A stretch of DNA of 64,000 nt from Alcaligenes faecalis (GCF_002443155.1 NZ_CP023667.1:3844001-3908000), one strand, 5' to 3'; counted from the stretch's first letter, positions 1-8,843 are shown. Notes: a model not told the origin generated them from the sequence alone. Numbers and translations are program-made.

Positions 1-429
1 CAACACATCAAACTCTTCATTAGGACGGGGTGGCGACAGATTGGTGATCAGATCAATCTGCCTATTGTGCTGGGCGGTGAACTGGCCAAGCATGGGCACC
101 AGCACCGTCATTGAAAAGCTGGGCATGGAGGTGCGGACTCTCAGCCGTTCGTGCTGATCCTGCTGATGGGTAATTTGCTGAATGGCCATCTCCAGGGTGG
201 CCATGGCATCTTTGACCGTGTCATACAGCTGCAAGCCGGCTGCCGTCAGCTCAATATAGGGGCCGCGTCGAATGAACAGGGCCTGCTTGCTGACTTTTTC
301 CAGGGTGGCGATATGCCGGCTGACTGCGCTTTGGGTGATCCCCAGGCTTTGGGCTGCACGGGTGAAATTGCCTTGTCGGCCCACCGCGACAAATACGCGC
401 AGGGGGACCAGAGGAACATTCTCAAACAT
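1..429 (-). CDS. LysR-family transcriptional regulator (partial, runs off left edge)
   Basis: The minus strand reads 143 codons from an ATG at 429 down to base 1 with no stop, so the C-terminus lies outside the window. The N-terminus reads MFENVPLVPLRVFVAVGRQG and continues into a clear winged helix-turn-helix: F-T-R-A-A-Q-S-L-G-I-T-Q-S-A-V-S-R-H, typical of LysR/GcvA-like proteins, followed by the start of the linker and effector domain. It is divergent from the ABC importer and phosphonopyruvate hydrolase operon that starts at 550, the usual arrangement for a LysR activator of that operon. Its inducer is probably phosphonoalanine or phosphonopyruvate, by inference from the neighbours only. 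Confidence 0.85.
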   Translation of the reverse strand, partial: MFENVPLVPLRVFVAVGRQGNFTRAAQSLGITQSAVSRHIATLEKVSKQALFIRRGPYIELTAAGLQLYDTVKDAMATLEMAIQQITHQQDQHERLRVRTSMPSFSMTVLVPMLGQFTAQHNRQIDLITNLSPPRPNEEFDVL

Positions 430-507
430 GATTAAAACTCATGATAGGGCCACGCTGAACAGGGGGTAGGTGTAGGGTGTAACAGAACCGTCATCTAAGA
501 TAAATAC

Positions 508-520
508 CATGATTTTCATG
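508..520. promoter_or_regulatory. Inverted repeat in the LysR/ABC divergent promoter region
   Basis: CATGA-TTT-TCATG is a short perfect inverted repeat in the 120-bp gap between the LysR start (429) and the substrate-binding protein start (550). It lies about 30 bp upstream of the 550 start in AT-rich sequence. It could be part of the LysR operator or a promoter element. No binding-site consensus for this regulator is known to me. Confidence 0.35.
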
Positions 521-549
521 CAATTTTATTGAAATTACAGGAAATAATC

Positions 550-1533
550 ATGCAAAACCGTTTCCCTTATCTATCCGCTTTGCTCATGCTTTCCTGCCTG
601 GGTACGGGGGCTGCCAAGGCGGATGAAGTGGTGTTGTACTCCTCCAATAACATCGATGTGGTGAACACGGTGATTGAGCAATTCCGTCAGGTCCACCCCG
701 AGATATCGGTGTCCGTGGTGCGGGCGGGTTCCGGTGCCCTGATGCAGCGTATCAAGGCAGAAGCAGAGCAACCCCTGGGCGATTTGTTCTGGTCCGGCGG
801 GTTTTCCACCTTGTCGCAGTATGCCGACTACCTGGCGCCCTATTCGTCGCCCGAGGCCAGTGCAGTAGGTGCTCAGTATCAGGGAGCCGGGCAACGCTGG
901 CTGGGTACCAATACCCATGTCACGGTATTGATGCTCAACGAGCGTCAGTTGGGCAAGCTCAAGGCGCCTGCCAGCTGGGCGGATCTGGCTGATCCGGCCT
1001 GGAAGGGCAAGATCGTGATTCCAGATCCGGAGCGCAGCAGTTCTTCTTATGTTGCCTTGTACGGTCTGCAGGATTTGATGGGCCAGGAGGTGTTTGAAAA
1101 GCTTGTGCGCAATGCAGTGGTGGTCGGAACCACCTCCGGTGCCTACGAGGGCGTTGCCAATGGCGAGTTCGCGGTTGCGGTAACGATGGAATATGCCGCC
1201 TATCAATATGTGGCCGGTGGTCTGGATACGATTGACTTGGTCTACCCCGAAGAGGGCACTTTCTTGTCGCCGGAAGGCATGGCCTTGATCAAGGGCGGGC
1301 GTAACCCCGAATCCGCTCGCAAGCTGTATGACTTCCTTGCCTCCCGCCCTGCGCAGGAAGAGGTGTTCAAAAGCGCGTTCCGCCGCCCTTTGCGCAGCGA
1401 TATTGCCGTCAATACGCTGACAAGCTTGCCTGCCATGGATCAGATCCGTGTGCATGCGCTGGATGATGATCGTATGGGGGCGGATCGTGAAGCCTTCCTG
1501 GCACGTTGGCGTGCACTGGTTTCCCAGCGCTAG
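550..1533 (+). CDS. Periplasmic substrate-binding protein of a phosphonate-type ABC importer
   Basis: A 327-residue extracytoplasmic solute-binding protein of the iron(III)/2-aminoethylphosphonate family. It begins with a signal peptide (MQNRFPYLSALLMLSCLGTG, cleavage probably after the A-K-A region near residue 24), followed by the V-V-L-Y-S-S-N-N start of the mature domain. The ATG at 550 is preferred over an in-frame ATG at 529 because CAGGAAAT sits just upstream of it and the signal peptide begins there. It is the first gene of an operon with an ATPase, a fused permease, an aminotransferase and phosphonopyruvate hydrolase, so the ligand is most likely L-phosphonoalanine or a related aminophosphonate. 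The family also contains ferric-iron binders, but the downstream enzymes argue against iron. Confidence 0.85.
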   Translation: MQNRFPYLSALLMLSCLGTGAAKADEVVLYSSNNIDVVNTVIEQFRQVHPEISVSVVRAGSGALMQRIKAEAEQPLGDLFWSGGFSTLSQYADYLAPYSSPEASAVGAQYQGAGQRWLGTNTHVTVLMLNERQLGKLKAPASWADLADPAWKGKIVIPDPERSSSSYVALYGLQDLMGQEVFEKLVRNAVVVGTTSGAYEGVANGEFAVAVTMEYAAYQYVAGGLDTIDLVYPEEGTFLSPEGMALIKGGRNPESARKLYDFLASRPAQEEVFKSAFRRPLRSDIAVNTLTSLPAMDQIRVHALDDDRMGADREAFLARWRALVSQR

Positions 1534-1544
1534 GCGGGACTGGT

Positions 1545-2609
1545 ATGCAGATACATCTATCAGGTATTGAGCAAAGCTACGGCTCACAGACTTTGTTTCA
1601 CGGTTTGGATCTGGACATCCCCAATGGCTCCTTGTTTACCCTGCTGGGGCCATCGGGTTGTGGCAAGACGACCTTGCTGCGCATGCTGGCCGGTTTTGTG
1701 CGCCCTGATCATGGCAAGGTGCTGTTCGGCCAAACAGACATGACGCGAGTGCCTGTGCACAAACGCAATGTGGGCATGGTGTTTCAGGATTACGCGCTGT
1801 TTCCGGATCGCAGCGTGCTGGATAACGTCAGCTACGGTTTGCTGGCGCGTGGCCAGTCTCGCTCCCAGGCTCGCGTCCCCGCGTTGGAAATGCTGGCGCG
1901 CGTGGGCTTGAAGGACAAGGCAGATGCCCTGCCGTCTGCCTTGTCCGGTGGGCAGCGACAGCGAGTAGCCATGGCACGCGCTTTGGTGATCAAGCCCGAT
2001 CTGCTCTTGCTGGATGAGCCCTTGTCTGCCCTGGACGCCAAGCTGCGCACCGATCTGCGCGAGATGCTGCGGGACTTGCAGCAGGAAGCCGGCATTACTA
2101 CTGTGTTTGTGACGCATGATCAGGAAGAAGCGCTGAGCGTGTCTGATTACATTGCCGTCATGGATCGGGGCTGCGTCCGTCAGGTCGGGACACCCGAGCA
2201 GATTTATCGCTGCCCTGACAACAGCTTTGTGGCTGATTTTGTAGGAGGGGCCAATCTGATCGAGCTTCAGGAGGAGCTCGGTCAAGCCGCAGACGGCTGC
2301 CGCCGCTTCCGGACGGCAGGCTGCATTGTGCGTATCCAGTCTGCCGGGCGTTTTTCTGAGCAGACGATGTTGGCTGTGCGGCCTGAAACCCTGAGTGTGG
2401 ATGCCTTGCGTCCGCTTGAAGAGGGGGACATTGCCGCGCGAATTGAGAGCGTGGATTACCGGGGCCCCAGTACGGCATATCAGTTGCGCACCGAATTCGG
2501 TTTTCTGAAGGCGGTGGTCTGGAATACCGGCGTCAGCCAGAGCTGGGAACGGGGCGATGCGGTGGTATTGCGCGTTCCCGAGTCGGCTCTTTTGGTGGAG
2601 CGGACATGA
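1545..2609 (+). CDS. ABC transporter ATP-binding protein (PotA/PhnT type)
   Basis: A 354-residue nucleotide-binding subunit that powers the importer. Visible motifs are Walker A GPSGCGKTT near residue 37, the Q-loop in V-F-Q-D-Y-A-L-F, the signature L-S-G-G-Q-R-Q-R, Walker B LLLLDEPLSALD and the H-loop TVFVTHD. The C-terminal third (about residues 240-354) is a TOBE/MOP-like regulatory domain typical of the CUT1/phosphonate/iron group. The start at 1545 (MQIHLSGIEQSYG) lies 11 bp after the preceding stop. Its last bases overlap the permease start in an ATGA arrangement, indicating translational coupling. Confidence 0.9.
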   Translation: MQIHLSGIEQSYGSQTLFHGLDLDIPNGSLFTLLGPSGCGKTTLLRMLAGFVRPDHGKVLFGQTDMTRVPVHKRNVGMVFQDYALFPDRSVLDNVSYGLLARGQSRSQARVPALEMLARVGLKDKADALPSALSGGQRQRVAMARALVIKPDLLLLDEPLSALDAKLRTDLREMLRDLQQEAGITTVFVTHDQEEALSVSDYIAVMDRGCVRQVGTPEQIYRCPDNSFVADFVGGANLIELQEELGQAADGCRRFRTAGCIVRIQSAGRFSEQTMLAVRPETLSVDALRPLEEGDIAARIESVDYRGPSTAYQLRTEFGFLKAVVWNTGVSQSWERGDAVVLRVPESALLVERT

Positions 2610-4264
2610 TGCTGGGTTCTTTGCGACGTGATCCAGCCTGGTTGATGCTGGCGCTGGGGGCGGTGGCCTTGCTGGGCTACTTTTTGCTGTGGCCGGTCTT
2701 GTCCATGCTGACCAGTTCCCTGTTCAACAAGGAAGGTCAGTTTGGCTTGCACGGCTACGTGCAGTTCTTCTCTGAGCCCGCTTACCGGGAGAGCCTGTTC
2801 AACACCTTGTGGCTAGGAGGCGCGGTTACCCTGCTCAGTCTGGTGCTGGGCGCTGGTTTGGCCCTGGCCGCCGCTCGCTTTTCCTTCCCCTTGGCCGCCT
2901 GCCTGGGTGTCTTGCCCCTGCTGACCCTGGTCATTCCAGATGTGGTGGTGGCGGCGGCCTGGATCGTGGTGCTGGGTAAGCAAGGTGTGCTCAATAGCTT
3001 GCTGGCGCCCTTGGGTCTGGAGCTGCCGTCCTTGTATTCCTGGTGGGGTCTGGTTTTTGTGATGACCTTGAACAACTACGTGTACGCCTATGTCGCCGTA
3101 CTGGTTGGTTTGAAGTCCATGGATCGCAACCTGGAAGAGGCGGGCCTGAGTCTGGGAAGTTCCCCGGTTCGCACTTTGCGCACAGTGACCTTCCCTTTGA
3201 TGGTGCCGGCTTTATGCGGTGCTGCGGTGCTGGTTTTCATGCACGTCATCGGGGATTTTGGTGTCCCAGCCATTCTGGGAGCCCGCACCCCCGTGCTGGC
3301 GGTCAAGACTTATAACGAGTTTGTCAGCGAGATGGGCGGTAATCCGCAAATGCAGACCACCATGGCTTCTTTGCTGGTGTTTTTGGGCCTGGCCTTGCTG
3401 CTGATTCAAAAGTGGGTGGTGGCCCGACGAACCTATCAGATGGAGTCTGGACGAGCTCCGGAGCGCGTGCCCCTGCGTGCCTGGCAGGCCGCTGTGTGTG
3501 CCACTTTGGTATCGATCCTGATTGTGCTGTCAGTGCTACCCGTGATGGTGGTGATTGTCACCGCATTTACGCCCTCTATCGGGCCGGTGCTGAAGTATGG
3601 CGGCTTTACCTTGAGCCATATGCAGCAAGCCCTGGTGCAGGCACCTGGACCTTTGTACAACTCCTTGCTGCTGGGTGCTGCGGCAACCAGCGCTGGTGCC
3701 GTGTTCTCCATCGTGGCGGCCTATCTGATTGTGAAACGGCCGTCCGGCTTGAGTGCGGGCCTGGATGTGCTGGTCATGCTGCCCTTGACGATTGCTGGCA
3801 CGGTGCTGGGCATTGCCTTGATCAATGTGTTTAACAGCGGCTGGCTGGTGCTGACGGGCAGTTGGGTGATTATGGCGCTGGCCTACTTTTTACGCCGGGT
3901 GCCCACCAGTGTGCGGGCGGCCATGGGGCCTTTGCATAACTTGCGCAATTCTATCGAGGAGGCCTCCATCAGTTTGGGCGTGGCCCCGATGCCCACCTTT
4001 GCAAAGGTCGTTCTGCCGGTGGTATGGCCTGCCGTCATTGCGGCCACGGTGCTGATGTGGATCACGACCTTGTCGGAGTTATCCGCCACGGTGGTTCTGT
4101 ATTTTGGCGGGATGAGCACCCTGCCTATCGAGGTTTTTCAATTGGTGGACAGTGGGCGTTTGGCGCAGGCCAGTGCGTATAGCCTGGTGCTGTTGATGGC
4201 GATATTCCTGCCGCTGCTGCTGACCCGTTTCGTTTTCAAAGTAAAAGTAGGATGGACACAATGA
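2606..4264 (+). CDS. ABC transporter permease, two fused membrane domains
   Basis: A 552-residue inner-membrane protein with about 12 hydrophobic segments. It carries two copies of the binding-protein-dependent transport signature: an E-E-A-G-L-S-L-G-S-S copy near residue 180 and an E-E-A-S-I-S-L-G-V-A copy near residue 455. It is therefore a fusion of two permease units (ThiP/FbpB-like), and the operon needs no separate second permease. It overlaps the ATPase gene by 4 bp and the aminotransferase start by 4 bp (ATGA), so import and catabolism are translationally coupled. Confidence 0.9.
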   Translation: MMLGSLRRDPAWLMLALGAVALLGYFLLWPVLSMLTSSLFNKEGQFGLHGYVQFFSEPAYRESLFNTLWLGGAVTLLSLVLGAGLALAAARFSFPLAACLGVLPLLTLVIPDVVVAAAWIVVLGKQGVLNSLLAPLGLELPSLYSWWGLVFVMTLNNYVYAYVAVLVGLKSMDRNLEEAGLSLGSSPVRTLRTVTFPLMVPALCGAAVLVFMHVIGDFGVPAILGARTPVLAVKTYNEFVSEMGGNPQMQTTMASLLVFLGLALLLIQKWVVARRTYQMESGRAPERVPLRAWQAAVCATLVSILIVLSVLPVMVVIVTAFTPSIGPVLKYGGFTLSHMQQALVQAPGPLYNSLLLGAAATSAGAVFSIVAAYLIVKRPSGLSAGLDVLVMLPLTIAGTVLGIALINVFNSGWLVLTGSWVIMALAYFLRRVPTSVRAAMGPLHNLRNSIEEASISLGVAPMPTFAKVVLPVVWPAVIAATVLMWITTLSELSATVVLYFGGMSTLPIEVFQLVDSGRLAQASAYSLVLLMAIFLPLLLTRFVFKVKVGWTQ

Positions 4265-5487
4265 GCTTTGTGCAATGTCAGGAAGAGATCGCGCTGGCCC
4301 AGCGCGTGTTGGGAGCCAAGGCATCGGCCACCAAAGAGATGACGCGTCTGGCCAATCAAATGAGGCAACAGGGACAGTCTGTGATTACCCTCAGTCAGGG
4401 CGAGCCGGACTTTGCAACCCCCGAGCATGTGCGTCAGGCGGCCAAAGAAGCGATTGATCGCAATGAGTCCCGCTATACCGAAGTAGCCGGCACCCTGGCC
4501 TTGCGTGAAGCTGTGGTGCGCAAGTTCGAGCGTGACAATGGCCTGCATTTCAGCCCGGATCAGATCCAGGTGGGTTGCGGGGCCAAGCAAGCCTTGTATA
4601 ACGCCTTGCAGGCCACCGTGCAGGACGGGGATGAGGTCATCATCCCTACCCCTGCCTGGGTGTCTTACCCTGAAATGGTCTTGTTGGCAGGTGGCCAGCC
4701 GGTCATTGTGCGTTGCAGTGCCCAAGCCGGTTTCAAGCTGCAAGCCGACCAGCTTGAACGTGCCATCACCCCCCGTACCAAATGGCTGATGCTCAATTCT
4801 CCCTCCAATCCCAGTGGTGCCGTGTATTCACGGCAGGAACTGGAAGCGCTGGAGCAAGTGCTGTTGCGTCACCCGCATGTTTGGGTGATGGCCGATGATG
4901 TATACGAAAAAATTCGCTATAGCGATGAACCCTTCGCAACGCCTGCTGCCTTGTCTTCATACATGGCGGCGCGCACCTTGACCATCAATGGTGTCTCCAA
5001 GGCCTATGCAATGACTGGCTGGCGGGTGGGGTTCGCCGCCGGTCCGCTGCCTCTGATCAAGGCCATGAATCTGGTGCAGTCGCAAGCGACGTCCCATACC
5101 AGCTCCATCAGCCAGGCAGCGGCCGTGGCCGCACTGGATGGCCCCATGGATTTTCTGCCCGAGTTTGTGGAAGCGTTCCGCCGTCGCCGTGACAAGGTGG
5201 TAGCCGCGCTCAATGCCATGCCAGGCATTGAATGCGATCTGCCCATGGGGGCGTTTTACGTTTTCCCCAGCTGCCAAGGCGTATTGGGCCTGCGGGACCC
5301 GTCAGGCCAGTTGATCAGTACCGACAAGGACCTGTGCATGTATTTCCTGCGTAGTGCGGGGGTGGCCGTGGTGCCCGGTTCGGCGTTTGAACTGCCGGGC
5401 CACTTTCGGGTGTCTTATGCCTCCAGCGATCAGGAGCTGGAGGAGGCGATGAGCCGCATTGCCCAGGCCATTGCGCGACTGAGCTGA
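4261..5487 (+). CDS. PLP-dependent aminotransferase class I/II, probable phosphonoalanine transaminase
   Basis: A 408-residue fold-type I aminotransferase of the aspartate/aromatic group. Visible features are the substrate loop L-S-Q-G-E-P-D-F, the PLP-contacting S-P-S-N-P-S-G, and the Schiff-base lysine in N-G-V-S-K-A-Y-A-M-T-G-W-R-V-G, followed by the conserved arginine. The ATG at 4261 overlaps the permease stop (ATGA) and is preferred to the upstream ATG at 4252. Directly downstream is phosphonopyruvate hydrolase. The inferred reaction is therefore L-phosphonoalanine + 2-oxoacid to 3-phosphonopyruvate + amino acid, as in the Variovorax phosphonoalanine pathway. General aspartate aminotransferase activity cannot be excluded from sequence. 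Confidence 0.8.
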   Translation: MSFVQCQEEIALAQRVLGAKASATKEMTRLANQMRQQGQSVITLSQGEPDFATPEHVRQAAKEAIDRNESRYTEVAGTLALREAVVRKFERDNGLHFSPDQIQVGCGAKQALYNALQATVQDGDEVIIPTPAWVSYPEMVLLAGGQPVIVRCSAQAGFKLQADQLERAITPRTKWLMLNSPSNPSGAVYSRQELEALEQVLLRHPHVWVMADDVYEKIRYSDEPFATPAALSSYMAARTLTINGVSKAYAMTGWRVGFAAGPLPLIKAMNLVQSQATSHTSSISQAAAVAALDGPMDFLPEFVEAFRRRRDKVVAALNAMPGIECDLPMGAFYVFPSCQGVLGLRDPSGQLISTDKDLCMYFLRSAGVAVVPGSAFELPGHFRVSYASSDQELEEAMSRIAQAIARLS

Positions 5488-5506
5488 TTCCTTACGGAGA
5501 AATAGT

Positions 5507-6385
5507 GTGAATAGCAAAAAAAACCAGGTGTTGAAAGAAGCGTTCTCCCAAGGGCGTTTGATGACGGCAATGGCCGCACATAATCCCCTGTCTGCTCGCC
5601 TGGCGCAGGATGCCGGTTTCGGGGCAATTTGGGGTAGCGGTTTTGAGTTGTCAGCCAGTTATGCCGTGCCTGACGCCAATATCCTGTCGATGGGAACCCA
5701 CCTAGAGATGATGCGGGCGATCGCCTCGACCGTAGACATACCTTTGATTGCCGATATTGATACCGGCTTTGGCAATGCGGTGAATGTCAGCTACGTCATT
5801 CCGCTGTACGAAGCAGCGGGCGCCAGTGCCATTGTGATGGAGGATAAAACCTTCCCTAAAGACACCAGCCTGCGGGCGGATGGGCGTCAGGAACTGGTAC
5901 GCATTGAGGAGTTCCAGGGCAAGATTGAAGCGGCGTGCGCGGCACGCCGTGACCCTGACTTTCTGATCATTGCGCGGGTCGAGGCCCTGATTGCTGGCCT
6001 GGGGCAGGAAGAAGCCCTGAAGCGAGGGCTGGCTTACGAGCAGGCGGGTGCAGATGCCATTTTGATTCACTCCAAACAAGCCACGCCAGACCAGATTCTG
6101 TCCTTTGTGCAGGCCTGGACCGGCAAGGTGCCGCTGGTGCTGGTGCCAACGGCCTATCCTCAACTGACCGAGGCGGACATTGCGCAACTGGGCAAGGTGG
6201 GCGTGGTGATTTACGGCAATCATGCGATTCGTGCGGCCGTAGGGGCCATGCAAGCTGTATTTGCCCAGATTCGCCAGGATGGTGGCATTCAGAATGTGGA
6301 TGCCAATCTGCCTTCCGTCAAAACCATTATTGGTTTGCAAGGTGATGCCCATATGCGTCAGATTGAGGCCCGGTTTCTACTCTAG
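5507..6385 (+). CDS. pphA: Phosphonopyruvate hydrolase
   Basis: A 292-residue member of the PEP mutase/isocitrate lyase superfamily. As I recall it, the Variovorax sp. Pal2 phosphonopyruvate hydrolase is very similar along the whole length, including the block G-S-G-F-E-L-S-A-S-Y-A-V-P-D-A-N-I-L-S-M, the metal-binding D-I-D-T-G-F-G-N, E-D-K-T-F-P-K-D-T-S and the C-terminal Y-G-N-H-A-I-R-A-A-V-G. It hydrolyses 3-phosphonopyruvate to pyruvate and phosphate, cutting the C-P bond with a divalent metal. The start is a GTG at 5507 after ACGGAGAA, 19 bp past the aminotransferase stop. It is the last enzyme of the operon. PEP mutase or phosphonopyruvate decarboxylase is unlikely, since no biosynthetic partner gene is present. 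Confidence 0.88.
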   Translation: MNSKKNQVLKEAFSQGRLMTAMAAHNPLSARLAQDAGFGAIWGSGFELSASYAVPDANILSMGTHLEMMRAIASTVDIPLIADIDTGFGNAVNVSYVIPLYEAAGASAIVMEDKTFPKDTSLRADGRQELVRIEEFQGKIEAACAARRDPDFLIIARVEALIAGLGQEEALKRGLAYEQAGADAILIHSKQATPDQILSFVQAWTGKVPLVLVPTAYPQLTEADIAQLGKVGVVIYGNHAIRAAVGAMQAVFAQIRQDGGIQNVDANLPSVKTIIGLQGDAHMRQIEARFLL

Positions 6386-6444
6386 GAGGGACAGTATTGG
6401 GCTTCGTATAATGGCGGGTGGCCCGACGGCGGGCCCTTAGCCGG

Positions 6445-7662
6445 ATGAATACGATGCCCAAATCTGCACAAGGCCCTATCCCGGTCACACTGTTGACCGG
6501 TTTTCTGGGTAGCGGGAAAACGACTCTGATCAATCGTGCTTTGCAAGAAGCGCAGATGGCCGACACCCTGGTCATCATCAATGAGTTTGGGCAGACGGCG
6601 CTGGATCATCATCTGGTGGCTCACAGTCAGGAAAACGTGATCGAGGCCATGGGTAGCGGTTGTCTGTGCTGCACCATACGGCGTGATCTGGTGCAGACCT
6701 TGCGTGACATTACCTGGCGGTTTTCGCGGGCCGGTCAGCGGCAGTTTCGACGGGTGCTGATTGAGACTACCGGGCTCGCCAACCCTGCCCCTATCTTGCA
6801 TACCTTGTTAAGCGATCCACAGTTGGCGGGCAAGTACAGCCTGGCGGGTGTGGTGACGGTGGTGGATTTGGAGCATGGGTTGGAAACGCTGGCCCACCAT
6901 GTCGAAGCGCGACGGCAGGTAGCCGTGGCAGACCTGCTGCTGTTCAGCAAGCGCGACCGGGTGGATGCAGGGGCGGAAACGGCACTGCGTGAATACGTGC
7001 GCAGTTTGAATCCTTTGGCGCAGCAGCAGATTTTGTCGGCAGCGCAGACCGTTGCGCCCAGTTTGTTGGGCTTGGGCGAGCAAGCCGGACAAGGTCGGGC
7101 CTGGAGCCTGGAAGCGTTCGAGGCATTGGGGCAAGATACTGGCGATCACGATCACGATCACGATCACGATCACGATCACGATCACGATCATGTACATAGC
7201 CATAGCCATAGCCATAGCCATAGCCATAGCCAAAGTCACGGCACGGGCACCATGGCTGGCGACAGCGACAGTCCTGGGTTCGCTCACTCTCATGGAAAGA
7301 GTCCAGAAACGTCTGCGGTCAGCACGCCAGATGTCTCCCGCCATGGAGACTCCATCTACTCGTTAAGCGCCCTGTTTCCTCAGCCTGTGCCTGCCGACAA
7401 GCTGCAATTCTGGCTATCGGATCTGTGCCAATGGGCAGGCCCGCGTCTCTTGCGCCTGAAGGCTGTTCTGCCCGTACAAGGCATGGCCCAGCCACAGGTG
7501 ATTCATGCTGTGCAGCATCAGTCTTATCCTTGGCAGGCTGTGCCGCAATGGCCGTGGCCGGATCAGCAAGGACGTATGGTCTTGATTACACAGGATGTGG
7601 GTTTTCAGGAGCTTTGGGCGCGATTGCAGGCTTTGGATGCGGCGGTTCGCAAGACGGATTAA
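6445..7662 (+). CDS. COG0523/CobW-family GTPase with His-rich metal-binding tract
   Basis: A 405-residue G3E GTPase. The N-terminal GTPase domain shows Walker A L-T-G-F-L-G-S-G-K-T-T near residue 15, the metal-binding G-C-L-C-C-T (CXCC) near residue 72, E-T-T-G-L-A-N-P and the S-K-R-D specificity motif. A linker at about residues 234-263 consists of alternating Asp-His then Ser-His pairs, followed by the CobW C-terminal domain (about 310-400). Such proteins deliver Zn, Co or other metals to client enzymes using GTP. It follows pphA by 59 bp in the same direction, with a TATAAT at 6407-6412 that may give it its own promoter. A link to metallation of the phosphonate enzyme is speculative. I chose the ATG at 6445; an ATG at 6454 is also possible. 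Confidence 0.88.
   Translation: MNTMPKSAQGPIPVTLLTGFLGSGKTTLINRALQEAQMADTLVIINEFGQTALDHHLVAHSQENVIEAMGSGCLCCTIRRDLVQTLRDITWRFSRAGQRQFRRVLIETTGLANPAPILHTLLSDPQLAGKYSLAGVVTVVDLEHGLETLAHHVEARRQVAVADLLLFSKRDRVDAGAETALREYVRSLNPLAQQQILSAAQTVAPSLLGLGEQAGQGRAWSLEAFEALGQDTGDHDHDHDHDHDHDHDHVHSHSHSHSHSHSQSHGTGTMAGDSDSPGFAHSHGKSPETSAVSTPDVSRHGDSIYSLSALFPQPVPADKLQFWLSDLCQWAGPRLLRLKAVLPVQGMAQPQVIHAVQHQSYPWQAVPQWPWPDQQGRMVLITQDVGFQELWARLQALDAAVRKTD
7144..7227 (+). repeat. In-frame hexanucleotide repeats encoding (DH)8 and (SH)5
   Basis: GATCAC is repeated seven times from 7144, followed by one GATCAT variant, then GTACAT, then five units of AGCCAT from 7198 to 7227. Each 6-bp unit adds exactly two residues, so copy-number change by slippage would lengthen or shorten the metal-binding tract without a frameshift. 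Confidence 0.95.
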
Positions 7663-7817
7663 GACTCGATGAGTCCGGGCCTCTCTTGGCCGGATTTTCT
7701 TGAGTCTGAGCCTTTCTTGATCGGGCTCTTGAGTAGCCGGGAGCTTGATAAAGCATTGTCTCTTCGTCCTCCGAGCAGGCGACTCACCATTACGGTAGCC
7801 AGTTCCCCAAGCCGAAA

Positions 7818-7841
7818 AAAAGGACGCCTAAGCGTCCTTTT
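7818..7841. terminator. Bidirectional Rho-independent terminator
   Basis: A perfect 10-bp stem (AAAAGGACGC / GCGTCCTTTT) with a CTAA loop, flanked by A-run and T-run. It lies between two convergent genes, the COG0523 gene ending at 7662 and the Bug receptor gene ending at 7866, and can serve both. Confidence 0.85.
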
Positions 7842-7865
7842 CAAAAGCCTTTGGGCTAACAGGTT

Positions 7866-8843
7866 TTATTGGGGCTCTACGCCCACTTTCTTGAACAGGG
7901 CGGCCCACTGGGGCACTTGTTGCTCCACCTTGGCCTGCAAGGCGGCCGGGTTGGCTTCCTTGTCCATGACCGTGGCTCCCAGAGTGGCCATACGGCTTTG
8001 GAAGTCCTTGTCAGCCATGCCAGCTTGCAGCGCTTTCACCAGGGTATCCACAACCGGCTGAGGCGTATCTTTAGGGGCCCACATACCGTGCCAGATACCC
8101 ACTTCAAAGTCCTTGAAACCGGACTCCTGCATGGTGGGCACGTCCGGGAGGGTCGGGACGCGCTCGCGGCTGGTCACCGCATAGACCTTCACCTTGCCGG
8201 ATTTGATTTGCTGGGTGGTGTTGGTGGTCTGGTCACACATGACGTCCACTTGCTTGCCCATCAAGTCCGCGATGGCGGGGGCGGTGCCTTTATAGGGGAC
8301 CGTCAGCAGCTCGATACCCAGTGCTTCGGTCAGCATGGTGCCGCACAAGTGGCTGGCTGCACCAATCCCGGCGTTGGCCAGGGAAACCTTGTCCTGGTTG
8401 TCTTTCAGGTACTGCACCAGCTCCTGGATGTTGTTGGGCGGGAAGTCCTCGCGGGCAATGATGGTCATGGGAACGTCCACCACCAGACCGATGGGGGACA
8501 TGCCATTGATGGCGTCGTAGCCGGGTTTCTTGTACAGCGAAGGGGCGGTGGAAAAGCCGATGTGCATCAGCAGGATGTTGTAGCCGTCCGGTTTGGCGCG
8601 GGCGACCTGGGCGGTACCAATGGAGCCGCCTGCCCCGCCTTTGTTTTCAACCACAATGGTTTCACCCAGGACCGGGCGCATGGCTTCGGCCAGAGCGCGT
8701 GCCACGTTGTCCGTGGGGCCGCCCGCCGCAAAAGGCACCACCATATTGATGGGGTGGTCCGGATAACCCGCTGCCTGTGCGGTGACCGAGCAGGCCAAGG
8801 CCGCGCTCAGACTGACAAACAGCTTGTTTAATGCAACAGCCAT
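7866..8843 (-). CDS. Bug-family periplasmic tricarboxylate-type solute receptor
   Basis: A 325-residue TctC/Bug protein with a signal peptide (MAVALNKLFVSLSAALACSV, then AQA cleavage) and the family hallmark near residue 34-45, V-V-P-F-A-A-G-G-P-T-D-N, which caps the carboxylate of the ligand. Bug receptors bind organic acids or amino acids and work with TctAB membrane proteins or serve as sensors. No tctAB is nearby, so this is an orphan receptor, as is common in Bordetella and Alcaligenes relatives. The ligand cannot be told from sequence. Confidence 0.9.
   Translation of the reverse strand: MAVALNKLFVSLSAALACSVTAQAAGYPDHPINMVVPFAAGGPTDNVARALAEAMRPVLGETIVVENKGGAGGSIGTAQVARAKPDGYNILLMHIGFSTAPSLYKKPGYDAINGMSPIGLVVDVPMTIIAREDFPPNNIQELVQYLKDNQDKVSLANAGIGAASHLCGTMLTEALGIELLTVPYKGTAPAIADLMGKQVDVMCDQTTNTTQQIKSGKVKVYAVTSRERVPTLPDVPTMQESGFKDFEVGIWHGMWAPKDTPQPVVDTLVKALQAGMADKDFQSRMATLGATVMDKEANPAALQAKVEQQVPQWAALFKKVGVEPQ

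Noticed and set aside
6386..6444. Zur box ahead of the COG0523 gene
   Set aside because: I looked for the AT-rich dyad expected of Zur and saw only a TATAAT and a short GC hairpin.
7144..7227. Tandem repeats as a CRISPR array
   Set aside because: Six-bp units without spacers, in frame inside a GTPase gene and encoding Asp-His and Ser-His pairs.
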